DNA of 64,000 nt from Anthopleura xanthogrammica (taxonomy: Eukaryota > Cnidaria > Anthozoa > Actiniaria > Actiniidae): the NCBI GenBank assembly GCA_964019055.1, contig OZ025214.1, forward strand, positions 5,889,358 to 5,953,357. The letters run 5' to 3'. Below are positions 1 to 12,015 of this stretch, piece after piece; positions within the stretch are counted from its first letter, which is position 1, and every line of letters begins with the position of its first letter. The position numbers and the translations under genes are program-made. The notes beneath the pieces were generated by a model. The model made no database searches. It had not been told where the DNA came from and was given only the letters and a program-made list of their open reading frames with translations.

Positions 1-654
1 ATTTAGTAAACATATCAAAATGGCTACTTAAGTCTTTTTTGCGCTCTTCCTTCCACACCCCTGCTAAGTAAGTAACTAACATTTCCCCTCTAAGCCTCTC
101 CACAATCAACAGGAACAATTTGCTGATAAAAACTAAATACCTTAGGCTTAGACTTTTGCTTCTATTACTCTCATACCGAGCGATTAATGTTTATCAAAAA
201 AAAAAAAATAGCAAAGAGAATTACGTCAATTTTTTCATATCAAATAGCGGTTTTGCCTCACAAGTCCCACTTATGACATCAATGCAAGTTGAAACTAAAT
301 ATAAACAGGTTTATATATATACTTCCGCAAATTTTAGTTCTAACATCTGATAATTCCAGAATAACTATTAATATATTCTACTGAGGTAACTTAATCTAAA
401 TTTGACTGGAAAACTTAAAAATACATTTTTCATTTTTTTTCTGGAAGATTTTTCATAGAAGAAAAACAAATTTAGCCAGCGACAAACAGTTTTTCAATGG
501 TTTTCAGAAACAAATTCAGCGATAGAAGATTAATCTATACGAGTATAGCGTCCAACAGAGCAATGATGCATCTGATCGAGCGGGTGCCTTCTTCACTTAA
601 CCAGCTTGTGCATAGGTAAGACCAGACAGTGAAAAAAACTTTAAATTTTATCGA
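1..654. other. AT-rich intergenic DNA, no gene seen
   Basis: No open frame here has recognisable protein similarity or splice context. There are A and T homopolymer runs, for example near 200 and 430. I see no repeat family shared with the rest of the window. Confidence 0.5.
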
Positions 655-1148
655 TACCCTGAAACAACCTCTGGGCTGATCTAAGTCAAGGGACGGCTAA
701 CTCACAGATCGAACCTTGAAACAACCTCTGGGCTGATCTAAGTCAGGGCATGGCTAACTCACAGATCGAACCTTGAAACAACCTCTGGGCTGATCTAAGT
801 CAGGGCATGGCTAACTCACAGATCGAACCCTGAAACAACCTCTAGTCTGATCTAAGTCAGGGCATGGCTAACTCACAGATCGAACCCTGAAACAACCTCT
901 AGTCTGATCTAAGTCAGGGGATGGCTAACTCACAGATCGAACCTTGAAACAACCTCTGGGCTGATCTAAGTCAGGGCATGGCTAACTCACAGATCGAACC
1001 CTGAAACAACCTCTAGTCTGATCTAAGTCAGGGCATGGCTAACTCACAGATCGAACCTTGAAACAACCTCTGGGCTGATCTAAGTCAGGGCATGGCTAAC
1101 TCACAGATCGAACCTTGAAACAACCTCTGCGCTGATCTAAGTCAATCG
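655..1148 (-). repeat. Tandem array of SINE tail, nine 57-bp units
   Basis: Unit starts (the motif GAAACAACCTCT) fall at 661, 718, 775, 832, 889, 946, 1003, 1060 and 1117, an exact 57-bp period. Units differ at a few bases only: GGGCTG or AGTCTG, and CCTTG or CCCTG. The reverse complement of the unit is the 3' end of the tRNA-derived SINE found elsewhere in the window, with the segments GATCTGTGAGTTAGCC and CTGACTTAGATCAGCCCAGAG. No SINE head is attached, so this is an expanded tail without its body. The last unit is degenerate after GTCAATCGG. Confidence 0.9.
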
Positions 1149-2051
1149 GGCAACTCACCTTCAAACAGCAAACAGCATAGCAAGTCTGTTTCGGTTAAAG
1201 TTATCATTAGAATACGAAAGCCGGTAGCTAATTGAAAGTTAATTAAATCATTCAAATTTGTTGACCAGTTTTTCGTTCAACTAGCATGAGGTCAAGCTGA
1301 GAACAGTTAGCTCCAGTCGTTTTGTTTTTAAGATTTTTTCCGCTTTTTCTATCAAAACACACGTAAAAAAGCAATTTAATTCTGTAAAAACAAAAACGTT
1401 TTCCTAAGAACACCAAATATTTTTCCAGGGAAATCAAAGGAAATATTAGAAAAAAATACTCTGTTATTTTCGCCTTTCTTACTTAAATACTTACATTTTC
1501 ATAGAAAATATGGAAGGAAAAATTGTCAGATGAATTTTTGAGAAGCCAAGAAAGCGTATAGGCCCGGTTCCCATCATGCTTTGTGCTAGAAATTCGAGCT
1601 CCTGCACATTGGTTATTCTTAATCGAATAAGACTTGCCACAAGTCGACCTCTCTTGTCTCCCGAGGAGTTTTTATTTCGAAAGAAGCGAGAATTTTAGCG
1701 GACTTTGCGAAAGTCTATAATCGAATTTGAAGACTTGGATACGTATATGCGCGCGCATCGATTCTTCTATAATACCGCAATGTCGTCTTAAAATCGTTTA
1801 CAGAGGCGCGGTCAAGCTAAGAAAGGTGAACGTCCTCACGGAAGTATCTGTGACTGCGGATTTTATCCTTAATTCGCGTTTAAGGTAAGAATACAAAGCA
1901 TAAACCTAAGAGATTTTTCAACAAAAAATCGAGGTTTGAAATGTTCAATAAGTAATGACTAGACTGCTATTCTGGTTACTCTATTTAAACAAAAACGAAT
2001 TTTTACCCCAGAAAAAAACCACTTCTAGCATAAATGTGTGTCGATAGATTA
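1149..2051. other. Intergenic DNA with one fragment of a dispersed fold-back family
   Basis: No coding signal. Positions of about 1568-1616 match, inverted, the left arm of the fold-back element at 35111-35358 (shared core ATGCTTTGTGCTAGAAATT). This is probably a solo arm of that element. Confidence 0.45.
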
Positions 2052-2285
2052 TCAAGGGTGGTGTAGTGGCTGTACATTCGTCTCTCAACTCTGGGGTCTG
2101 CGGTTCCCTCAACTCTGGGGACTCGGAATCAGATGTGACTTGAATAGAGTTTGTTAGGACTCGTCCTTGATTCGAGATTTTTTTCAGGGCTCTCTGGTTT
2201 TCATTCCTCTACAAAACCTAAAACCTAAATTCCAATTCGATCTCTGGGTAGCCGCGCCCTGGCCTTAGATCAGCCCAGAGGTTGT
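2052..2285 (+). mobile_element. tRNA-derived SINE, nearly full length
   Basis: It begins TCAAGGGTGGTGTAGTGG, and TGGTGTAGTGG fits the RNA polymerase III A box (TRGYNNARNNG). The B-box area is disrupted by an internal duplication of CTCAACTCTGGGG. Then follow the family's body (TTGATTCGAG, GGTTTTCATTCCTC, AAATTCCAATTCGATCT) and one tail unit ending CAGCCCAGAGGTTGT. The damaged B box suggests this copy is dead. Confidence 0.8.
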
Positions 2286-2548
2286 CTGAAGAAAAGAGCA
2301 TCTTTATATTATCACTATACCTGTTCTTGCTTCAGTCCGACCAACAGCTCTTACGCAGATCTTCGATTTTCATTTCTAAAACCCTTTTCTATCGGAACGC
2401 AAGGAATCTGGAAAAAAAGATTAGAAATATTGTTAATCTCAATTTAATGAGAGGTTTTCCACGTAGTGAGGTTCTAGTATCACGTATACATAAATTGTCG
2501 AAAAAATATAAAAATAATAAATTGAAAGAAACAAAATAATGAGAATAA

Positions 2549-2780
2549 ATTCCTGGACCGTGCATCACATGTGAGCAGAGTTTGTTCGGTCTCTCCCTTG
2601 ATTCGAGGATTTTTTTCTCTGGGTTCTCCAGTTTTCCTCTTTCCCCGAAAACACGTACTAAATTTTATTTGAATCTGTGAGTTTGCCGTAGACTTTGATC
2701 AGCCCAGAGGTTGTTTCAAGGTTTCAGCTGTTAATTTTGCCATGCCCTGACTTTGATCAGCTCAGAGCTGAGATTGTTTC
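2549..2780 (+). mobile_element. tRNA-derived SINE, head missing, two tail units
   Basis: It starts at TTCCTGGACC, just after where the B box should be, and continues through CACATGTGAG, TCCCTTGATTCGAGG and GGTTCTCCAGTTTTCCTC to two degenerate tail units, each with a CTTTGATCAGC segment. The 5' truncation removes both promoter boxes. Confidence 0.75.
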
Positions 2781-3477
2781 CGAATTCAATAACTAACACA
2801 CATATCTTTTTGGAAAATTTAGCAATAAAGTACATTCTGATTACATAATACCTGAAATATTTCTCCGTTCTTACTAATCACCCTTTTAAGAGATTTGCCT
2901 TGTTCTAACAAATCGGACAAAAATTGGCAGTCGATCGCATTCAAATTTCAATTTTCGAGAGCCTTGGGATCTAATGGTTTGCACGTTTTAGGCCACGTCT
3001 TTTGTTTCTGGATTTAAATTATTCCGTCTTTACACGAAACGTTCAATATAATATGACTTAATTGTGATAAATCTTAAAAGAGAATCACATCCAAAACATT
3101 AAAAAAGGATAAAGACTTGTTTTAGATTGAAAAAGCAAAATAGTATTTTTTTAATTAATCGAGTAAAATAATGCTGAAGGTCATATCGCGTGATCTGTGA
3201 AAAGGAAAAAAATCAGTTAAAAGCCAAAAGGTCTACTTCCTACTGATATAGTATCAGTTTCATTAGGTAAGTTTCAATCAGGACCGCTCTCATCCAATCA
3301 AAATTTTAAGAAAACAGGCAAATTCCAATCACAAAGCTTGAATTTTGTCGAAAACCAATTAATTGTCACAGCACTTTATATCAATAATGTGCGGGTTCTT
3401 CGTCAAAGAATTTTAATTGAAATTTTTTGAAAAAGATATTTTCGCAAATGTCGACCAGAGCAGCGATAATTGACTCA

Positions 3478-3650
3478 TGTTCGATTCCCTGACTTGGCAT
3501 CACATGTGAGTTGAGTTTGTTAGGTCTCTTCATTGATTCGCTGGTTTATCTTCGGGTTCTCCGGTATTCCTCCTCTCGCAAATCCTAACAAGCTTAAATC
3601 CAATTGGATCTGTGAGTTAGCTGTACCCTGACTTTCATCAGCCCAGAGGG
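3478..3650 (+). mobile_element. tRNA-derived SINE, 5'-truncated
   Basis: It starts inside the B-box region (GTTCGATTCCCTGACTT) and runs through CATCACATGTGAG, the CTCCGG pyrimidine-rich body and one tail unit ending at CAGCCCAGAGG. It is the third SINE piece in the same orientation within 1.6 kb. Confidence 0.75.
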
Positions 3651-5428
3651 CAAAAACTTTCGAATTCTGATTGGTTAACTTAATTTTAATATCTCATAAA
3701 CACTAGCCAATGTTCATACCGTCCTGTTTATGTGAAAACTAACTAGAACTTTCGTTTAAGTGTTAAATATATTCATTGGGCTAGGAATATTGTCGTTCAA
3801 GGCAGCAGACGCAGGCGAAAGTCATGCAAGTTTACTCTTTAACTGTTTCTTCCGAATTCATTCATTTTTTTTTCCCAGGTGAAATAAAATATCACGAAAT
3901 CTTAAAACTTTTTTCAATCGAGTCTTGCAGTTTAGCAATTTTTTCCGCGTAAATTTTTCAGCAAAAATGATAAATTTTTCCTAAATTTTTCTTTTTATTC
4001 CGGGAGAAAATAAAGTTTAAAAATCAGGCAAGTATGATTTGTTTGAACACGATAACAATGCTTACCAAAATATTTGAAAATTATTCTCAAGGACTAAAAA
4101 AACATTATGCAGAGCAACGGCGAGAATGGAAAACGCCTCCGTTGTAAGCAAACAGATAAATCAACTCAGCTGTGACAAACAATAATGCTCTCGTTCTACG
4201 ACCAAATTTAAATTTAGAAATGTTGACCATAGACATCTGTTTCGTGTGTACTCACTTCGAATATTAAATTTTTACCGTGTAGTTAACTCGTGGATACTGA
4301 CTTGAAGCGTAGAAACGAGTTATTTTTGATAAAACTCTCAAAATGAACCCAAAAAAAATTTCGCTAAAGAAAATAAATCGAAATCTATTGTGCTAGTTTT
4401 CAAAGCCGCCCATGTTGGTTGACCATAACATAACTCTTGTTATTTCATTATCTTGGGAATCTAAAACGCAGAAAAAGCGACAGGTTACTAAAAACATGGT
4501 AGAAAAAAACAAACAAACAAAAAAAAAAAGACAAAAAAACGTTTTTCATAACAATAAGTGTAAAGAGCTGTTAGTGTTAATGAAAGAAACTACATGTCAA
4601 CTACTGAACTAAATACCGTTATTCAAAACCGGGAGCACTCAAAAACTGGGCAATCACTTAAATAACTTGTTATATGCTGGAGTTTTTTTTTAGCGGCAGG
4701 AACTACTTGCTAAAACACTAAAAGCTTACGAAAACATTGAATAAAATATTTGAGAGTTTACACGTTTTGACAAACATTTCAGTCATGTATATTGGTTATT
4801 CTTTCAAAGCGGATCCAGAATTTTCTAATTAACATCAGTTAACTTCGCACTGCCAATATTCTATTTAAGTGTTTGAGGATATGCTTGATAGTGTTGACTG
4901 TATGGTGAAAATGCGTTAAAATTTTAAAAATCCAATATATGTATGAGCTAGACGTGTCGAAGAGCTCAGTGAAGCACTACTCTGTTCGTGTGTGTAGAAA
5001 AATCCTTTATTGGTTTGTTTAAAAAATAAGAATTCTCTTATCCTGTTGATTGCCTAATTTGCTTGATTCTGCAAAAGATATAAACTAATTTGGACAAAGT
5101 TTACTTAAACATGCCTCCTAGCTGAAAAGAAATCATCAAAAACCTAGGCCGCTGAACCTGACTGAAGATATAACTATATCATTAGGTATTCAACACTTAA
5201 CTGGTTTTTCATACACAATTGCTTATTTGTTTACAATAATATTAATCGACATCGAAGCCCCTCACGTAAGCATTTAGTCTCATTGGCTTAATAGAAAGAT
5301 AACGAACTAGTAAGGATTCGACGTCTAATATGATTCAGTAGTCGTTATTGAACTAATTATCAAAGAAATATGTTATTTTTTTTTTTTTACGAAATTTTAA
5401 TCAAAATGGGAAACCTCTCACGTACACA
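3651..5428. other. AT-rich intergenic DNA, no gene seen
   Basis: The short open frames, such as the lysine-rich one at 4412-4612, reflect A-rich DNA and lack splice or protein support. No repeat structure is evident. Confidence 0.5.
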
Positions 5429-5661
5429 TTACAACCATTCTCAGACACATGCGCACTGTTGCGATTTTTTCTGTCGCGACAAAGTAGGGTTTGGTGGACG
5501 TCAATCAAAGCGTTTCCATGACATTCCATACGCACATGCCTTTGTAGCTTTGTGTTTACCGACAGTGCTATGGCAACGATTTTGATTGACGTCCACCAAA
5601 AACCAACTTGTCGCGACAGAAAAATTCGCAAGAGTGCGCATGTGTCTGAGAATGGTTGTAA
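5429..5661. mobile_element. Palindromic MITE with TA target (family A)
   Basis: The two ends are an imperfect inverted repeat about 85 bp long. The left arm reads CAACCATTCTCAGACACATG and the right arm ends with its complement, CATGTGTCTGAGAATGGTTG. Both arms carry GTCGCGACA and TTGATTGACGTCCACC or their complements. TA lies immediately outside each end, consistent with a Tc1/mariner-type target duplication. There is no coding capacity. A diverged relative lies at 39366-39540. Confidence 0.8.
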
Positions 5662-6544
5662 CAGGGTTTACATTCATTTGGAAATAAAGAATTCCCTTAC
5701 TTTTCCCTGAACAAAAATCTTTTTTCACTGACCACGCTTATTTTACGAAAAAAAAAAAAAATATTTATATGGTAGTTCGACCACAGGAACCCCAAATAAG
5801 AATTCCGAATTAAAGCGATTTTGCTAAGGCTGACTTTTCACTAACTTTTAGGTAAATAGCAAACATTCCATGACGATTCCATTTCCTTGGAAAAAAATCC
5901 AGAATTCATTGACTTTCCCTGACCGATGGAACCCTGATTTATAGTCATATTGTGGATAACATAGAAAATAGTTTACTAGCAATGTTTTGGACTTGCAAAT
6001 TTGGGCTAATTAAAGTTTAAGAAAACTACACCCAAGGGTCGCTTTTGAAATATAGTCGCGTTCTGTTATTTACCACAAAAATCAATAATATAAACGTAAA
6101 ATTCCCGAATGTTTTCAGTTCCTTAGCCAATTCACGATATGTTTGATGTCACAAAATAAATATCAAACCGAAGTGGAAAGAACGCAGGATGTAAAGAAAA
6201 ATGGAAAAATGAAAAATGGGAAATTCATTTTTTTAGTTATGTGATATATCTTTTAGGGATATCCCTGAGGTGCATTATGACTGTCGTTTTGTCATCGAAA
6301 TAAGAAAGAAATGACAGATGCCTAAGTAGGCGCAATTTTTTTCTAATTTGCATTTAAATGGATTAATTCAAAAGGTAAATGACTCCTGATGTTTCCATGG
6401 CAATTCGTGAATTCGTGCATTTAGCCTCCATCTGAATTAAGTGAATTAACAGCATTGACATCTGGATCAGACAATATGCTAGCACAAATAGGATTAAGCT
6501 ACTGGTAGAATAAATAATACCGCAAAGGGATAGCAACGAGCCAT
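5662..6544. other. Intergenic DNA, nothing recognised
   Basis: There is a poly-A run near 5750-5761 and no gene-like frame. Confidence 0.45.
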
Positions 6545-6750
6545 GTTGAAGAGAAGAGAAGAGAAGAGAAGAGAAGAGAAGAGAAGAGAAGAGAAGAGAA
6601 GAGAAGAGAAGAGAAGAGAAGAGAAGAGAAGAGAAGAGAAGAGAAGAGAAGAGAAGAGAAGAGAAGAGAAGAGAAGAGAAGAGAAGAGAAGAGAAGAGAA
6701 GAGAACAGAAGGGAAGAGAACAGAAGAGAAGAGAACAGAAGGGAAGAAAA
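6545..6750 (+). repeat. (AGAGA)n pentanucleotide array, purine only
   Basis: About 40 units of GAGAA, almost uninterrupted to 6700, then variants with AACAG and AGGGA. The strand is purely A/G for roughly 160 bp. The long open frames here (for example the REEKR and LLFSS repeats) are by-products of the period and are not genes. Confidence 0.95.
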
Positions 6751-8299
6751 GAAACATAACCCCAGCTTTATCTTGCCACATAGAAAACTTCGTGCTACTA
6801 CGCCCTGCTGACCTGACTTAATATAAAAAAAATAGTAATTTTTCAATCGACGCAAATAAAGATCAGTCGCTTGATTAATGCGCAATTAACCTGAAGCCGT
6901 CAGCTAAAAGTATATTATATTATATGACGTATTCAGCAGGGTGGTTGGTGTTTTCAGAAACGCGAAAAGGCCTACTTATTCTGTTCAACGCGACGAATAG
7001 AAAGAATTAAAAAAAAGAAGTTGAAAGTTTATCTAAAGAGGAATAAATTGAGACAGTGGGCCGGCTCCAGGCACAATACCGGGCGTCTTATGAAAGGGGT
7101 TGATTGATTCATTATCAGAACTAATAAGAAACAGGTGGAACTAGAGTAGACTAAAAGTAGAGATAAAAGCACCCAGGAGACAATCACCGACACTATTGCA
7201 CAGCACTCCGTCAAGAACATTGCCTGGAGTAAGTAGGAAACCCAGCTAACAGGTAACTAAATCATCGTAGATTTTCTTGTTAATATTTCTAGTAAATATT
7301 TCTGGTATCTGCTCAGTTGATTTAAAAACAACTTTGATAACTTTTTTCCGGTTATTTTTGTAAACAAGTTGAAAGTTTTGTATTATTTAGGGAAGTGAGC
7401 GACGTAAACTTCTCCAAAGAATTGTTTTACTAAAATATCAGCGCAGAAAATAATCAACTTTCTTGAATACTAGCGAAAAAACAGCATTGCGTTTATAAGG
7501 CTTTTTCATTTGTTGAGAAGGCACTCACATTTCTTGAAAACATCGCATAAATTTTCAGCACGCTTGTCTAAATTGAAATCAAAAGCACTCCAAAATAACG
7601 ATTTGAAATATTGGCAAGTCATATGGAACAAGAACTCGCAAAGAAGGGAGCCACTCCATCAAATTACTTCAAGGATTTCAACCACACACTGGTATAACTT
7701 AGATCAGCAATATTAGCTTAACAATTTGCAATTCACAAATTTGCAATTCACTTGAAGTCCAAGTCATAAACTACGAATATTCTAGAAATGGCATCTCGGG
7801 GGGGAATTAAACGATAAACAAGCCTTTGTTCTACAACCTTTCCGTAATTTTTTTTCTTATAAATACTGTACTTACCAGTACAAGTCTTAGCAACATTACC
7901 CTCAACTTTATTCTCCAAATCCGTCATTCTACTCAGTTTGCGATATTCGACTGTTGGATTTTAGCTTTCGTTTTTGGTTCGTTTTATTGCGTGGTCATTA
8001 AACGAGATCTGTGTTTGGATATCGTGTGCAGGCGTGATAAAGCGTGAGGGTTATCCATATACCACTTATTTTTTGACCTTGTGATTCAAACAGACTCAAC
8101 TATACCAAGCAGGGTTGCTCACCGGTTCAGTGGAAACTAAATATTATTATATTTTTTTCTCGGTCTGGATATATAATAGCCTACAAGCTGCTCAGTCTAG
8201 AATGTCGAACACCTGCAGGCTGGCTTCTTTTCTGACCAAATTACGACAAAAAATCTTTTCAGCTCATTTCATAGCAACACAAGGTTAATATATTTATAA
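6751..8299. other. Intergenic DNA, nothing recognised
   Basis: A short tandem duplication of AATTTGCAATTCAC lies near 7720-7755. No other structure or coding signal was seen. Confidence 0.45.
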
Positions 8300-8539
8300 A
8301 TGTCCTGGAAAAAGAGTAAAAATGTTGGAAATTTTTTTTCCAAGACCGACATTTTCGAGACAGTCAAACTTCTTGAAGACGTTGTCATGGTGACATATGA
8401 CAATAAGTACTTTTCGACGCCAGAGGGACGAGAAGGCTGGCGTTTTGGAAGAGAAGCCAACAATCAGAGATATTACTCTTTAATGCCATTCAAGTCCATT
8501 TTGCCATTAAAAACTCAGGTCTCGTCCAACATTTCATAA
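8300..8539 (+). CDS. Unrecognised short open frame, possible small gene
   Basis: The 79-codon frame starts at ATG and ends at TAA. Unlike most short frames nearby, its composition is protein-like: charged and aromatic residues in the middle (segments such as KLLEDVVMVTYDNKYF and GREGWRFGREANNQRYY) rather than low-complexity runs. I recognise no family. There is no signal peptide or membrane segment, and no splice partner was found. It could equally be a chance frame or an exon remnant. Confidence 0.2.
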   Translation: MSWKKSKNVGNFFSKTDIFETVKLLEDVVMVTYDNKYFSTPEGREGWRFGREANNQRYYSLMPFKSILPLKTQVSSNIS

Positions 8540-10780
8540 AGCCATTACTAGTCTTAATTTGAATATTTTTTAGACTGTTATTATAGTCGTGGGACTATTG
8601 AAGATAGCCGAAGACGTTTTTAAGCCTAAGCTAGTCAGATAGGCTTGATTGAATGTATTTAATGTGCCTAAAAAGTTATCGTCATAGGTAACCCTGTCCT
8701 AAAGCAGTCTCTATAGCAGTCTACCAAGAGTTTTGGTAGTAAAATATTTTTGGAATTCAAATATTTTGGCGAAAAATGATCGCTCTAAAGTTACTTTTCG
8801 AATCGTGCTTCTGAAAAATACTTCTCAAGTCTTCGTTCGTTTGTACCTCAAGAAAGTGTTTTATTTGACTTTTAACGTAAATCATGTCATGACAGTAGCA
8901 ATATAAACCTTCAAATATCCACTTAACACTTTAATAAAACAAACCCACTTTTTGTCAGGGAGCATATCTAACCAGAAGCGTATGACACTTGACGATCTGT
9001 AACCATAAAACTGGTAATTTTTTTCCACAACATTTCATCCCCCCCATTTTTGACTTGTTTCAACGATTTTTTTTCACATTTCTATCTGTTTCACTTGTTG
9101 ATAAAGTTTTTCATGCTGTTGCACAATTAAAATATATAGTTAAAGGGGAAACGATGTAAAAATAATATATCCTAGCTAGTATATCGTAAACTACGGAAAC
9201 ACTCTGGGAAAACTGGATGGATTGTAAAAAACTGAAGTGGCCTCTAAAAAGGTATAACACAGCGATAAGGGATTTCGTTTTATATTCGAATTCACTTTCA
9301 AATTCATTTTTTGATGACAGAAGTAAAACACTAAGCTGCGTTGCGATTACAATTTACAATTTCTCAATTTGACGATCTAATTAAACTCTCAATTTATCCG
9401 ATTCGATCTAAGCTTGATTGTCCCACGGAATAGTTCAAAAATTATATGATTGCTCTTATAAAAGGAGATTTTCTCGAATGCGATAAATGTGAAGCACTAT
9501 TTCAGCGGAAAAGAAATAAAGTTTAATCTCGTAGAGAATCAATTACAAGCAGTAACGGAACCGAGTCTCAAAAACCACCTAGAGAACTTAGATCAATCAA
9601 TCAACCTCAAGTATACCACAGAAATCAAACAATCATATTGATAATGGCCTTTGAGATGTAAGGCCCATGCAGAGGGAATCAAACTCGAATAGGTGAATGA
9701 TACAATCTGAAGATAACTAACTAACTACGTCAGAACGTAAGGGCTCTAACACTGTAGAAAATGCGAGACTAACCAATGTGGTCATCCTTGATAGCGGCTT
9801 CGACTGTTAGGATTTTACCGAGGTTTTGGCAAGGAAATTAAATGATGACTTAAATATTAACAGAATGATGTTTGTGTAAATGTTTGGGGCTAGAAGTTCC
9901 GATATTGTCAAACTTAATTAATGATAATTATTATTTTTTTGGTTATTATAGTAAACAGGTTAAAATTAATCAGGTCGTTTTAACGTTTACTGGAAAGTTA
10001 GGACGTTTATCATTCTATTTATATTCATAGGTAGGATCTAGGAACGAGAATGGTTTTTGGCGGGAAAATAGCGGTTTGACGACCACACGCGTCAGACTTT
10101 GAAGTCAAAAAGGATCGCTTCACGATTTCTCTGTTTTGAATCCATATCACGCGAATTTTTTTTTTTTATCAGTTAGACTACCAACCTACAAAAACATAAT
10201 TTATCACCACGTAACCCAAGTGATACACTCGCAATGACATTATCTTGAATATCGTTATTATTATTATCATCATCAACATCTATAAGGGATGAAAGAGGGG
10301 GAGGAATCCCAGAGAGATGATAATAGACAGAATGAAGTTATGGTCAGTACAAAAAGACCAAATATTCCGGCCATACAATCGAGCCGTCCTCTTAAAACGG
10401 CAACTACAAAAAGAAACAAACTAAATTATTATCGGACTTCTTGAGTGATCTAGATCTCATAGTTTGTTTAGTTCTATCAGTCGTTTAGTTCTACTTTTTG
10501 GAAATATTTTTTTTACATATTAAATTTAAAAGTTTTAATATTAAAGTGGACTCGTTAAGACAAAATAATTTTCCAACTTGAACACTTAGTATTGACCAAT
10601 CAAATGGCTAATTCGACTAACAAAAGCTCTAAGTTTTCGACCAATCAGATAGCTAGTTTTCCGACCAATCAGAGCTCTAACTGAAGAAATTGTTAGCCAA
10701 ACAGCAAGCGTATTACTTCAATATTATACTCATCGAAAAGTAACGATTATTAATTCCACTACAGAGTAGGTACAGCTAGA
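8540..10780. other. Intergenic DNA with three CCAAT motifs
   Basis: There is no gene-like frame. GACCAATCA occurs three times on the + strand near 10594, 10640 and 10663, each followed by a variant of the same short context (AGCTCTAA or GCTA). This looks like a small degenerate tandem repeat rather than a promoter, since no gene follows. Confidence 0.4.
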
Positions 10781-10784
10781 GTAG

Positions 10785-10912
10785 AAGAGAAGAGAGGAGA
10801 GGAGAGGAGAGGAGAGGAGAGGAGAGGAGAGGAGAGGAGAGGAGAGGAGAGGAGAGGAGAGGAGAGGAGAGGAGAGGAGAGGAGAGGAGAGGAGAGGAGA
10901 GGAGAGTGGAGA
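10785..10912 (+). repeat. (GGAGA)n pentanucleotide array, purine only
   Basis: About 24 nearly perfect GGAGA units, preceded by AGAAGAGA and followed by GAGTGGAGAGTTGAG. The serine/leucine-rich frames on the - strand are by-products. Confidence 0.95.
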
Positions 10913-11794
10913 GTTGAGTGGAGTACCGTAACTATTGAAGTAATCAAAAGCAATCAACCCATCCTAAGACTTCAAAATATTTCCAGTTCTCGATCAAATT
11001 CACCGGAAACCTTAAAAATCTAGAAGAATCTATTTCCAAATTACTATGGCTTATACAATTAGTATGTTTTACATTATGTCAAAGAAAAGCAAAACTTCGA
11101 ATTCCATCAGCGGTGCTACATCCAATAGACCTTTCCCGGATTCGCTTCAGACTTATCACACAATAATAGATTCCATTCGAGGTTTGAGTACACAATTGCA
11201 GTAAATGTATATATGGAAAACCCCGACTGCTTGAAGAAGTTTTGTCCTCTAGTTACCGACTTGGAAAAAATAAAAATACGAATCCTCTTCATAAAATGAT
11301 AGACGATAGGCAAAACACAATTACCGCCTTGTTTTTTGGTCAAAGAAACAAAATGTTACTCGATAGCTTCTTAAGAAATTGTCTGGGTTTGATTTTCCCC
11401 CCAAACATTATTTTCTTTCTCTAAGTGTGCGTATTGTCCTCGTCTGCAAGCAATATGGCGCCAATTTACCGGTCTCTGGGAAAAAGTCTTCCAGGGTTGG
11501 ATAATCTAGACGACTAAAAAAATAAAATAAAATAAATAATCTAGACGACTGGCCAGATTTATTATATTTTGAGGAATATTTATTTATTATGTTCATCTAG
11601 ACTAAAAAAAATGGTGCCAAGATTTCGATAAACATATTTATTGAATCGAATGATCCAGAACTTTGCTTCTTTAATTTTTTTTAAACATCTTTGAACTTTA
11701 TGCCGCACTGGTATCACGTGGAGATAAAATTTCAACCAATCAAAATAGAGTAGATCTTTAGCTTGCAAGAACTTTTTTCTGACTGTATATTGCA
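10913..11794. other. Intergenic DNA, nothing recognised
   Basis: A direct duplication of ATAATCTAGACGACT (near 11499 and 11538) flanks an AAATA-rich stretch. No gene is supported. Confidence 0.45.
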
Positions 11795-12015
11795 TTCGAT
11801 CTGTGAGTCAGTCGTGCCCTGACTTAGATATCAGCCCAGAGATTGTTTCAGGGTTCGATCTGTGAGTCAGCCGTGCCCTGACTTAGATATCAGCCCAGAG
11901 GTTGTTTTAGGGTTCAGTCTGTGAGTTAAACGTGCCTCGACATTGATCAGTCTAGAGATTGTTTCAGGGTTCGATCTGTGAGTCAGCCGTGCCCTGAATT
12001 TTTCCCAGTGGTTGG
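11795..12015 (+). repeat. Tandem array of SINE tail, four 57-59 bp units
   Basis: Units begin with TTCGATCTGTGAG (or TTCAGTCTGTGAG) at 11795, 11854, 11913 and 11970. The first two carry GACTTAGATATCAGCCC, with an extra AT relative to the 57-bp units at 655-1148, which explains the 59-bp period. It has the same tail motif as the SINE family, with no SINE body attached. Confidence 0.85.

Noticed and set aside
655..1148. A CRISPR-like array
   Set aside because: The units are contiguous without unique spacers and match a SINE tail; the DNA is eukaryotic.
6494..6885. Frames rich in LLFSS or REEKR
   Set aside because: Products of the AGAGA array; no non-repeat sequence of interest is attached.
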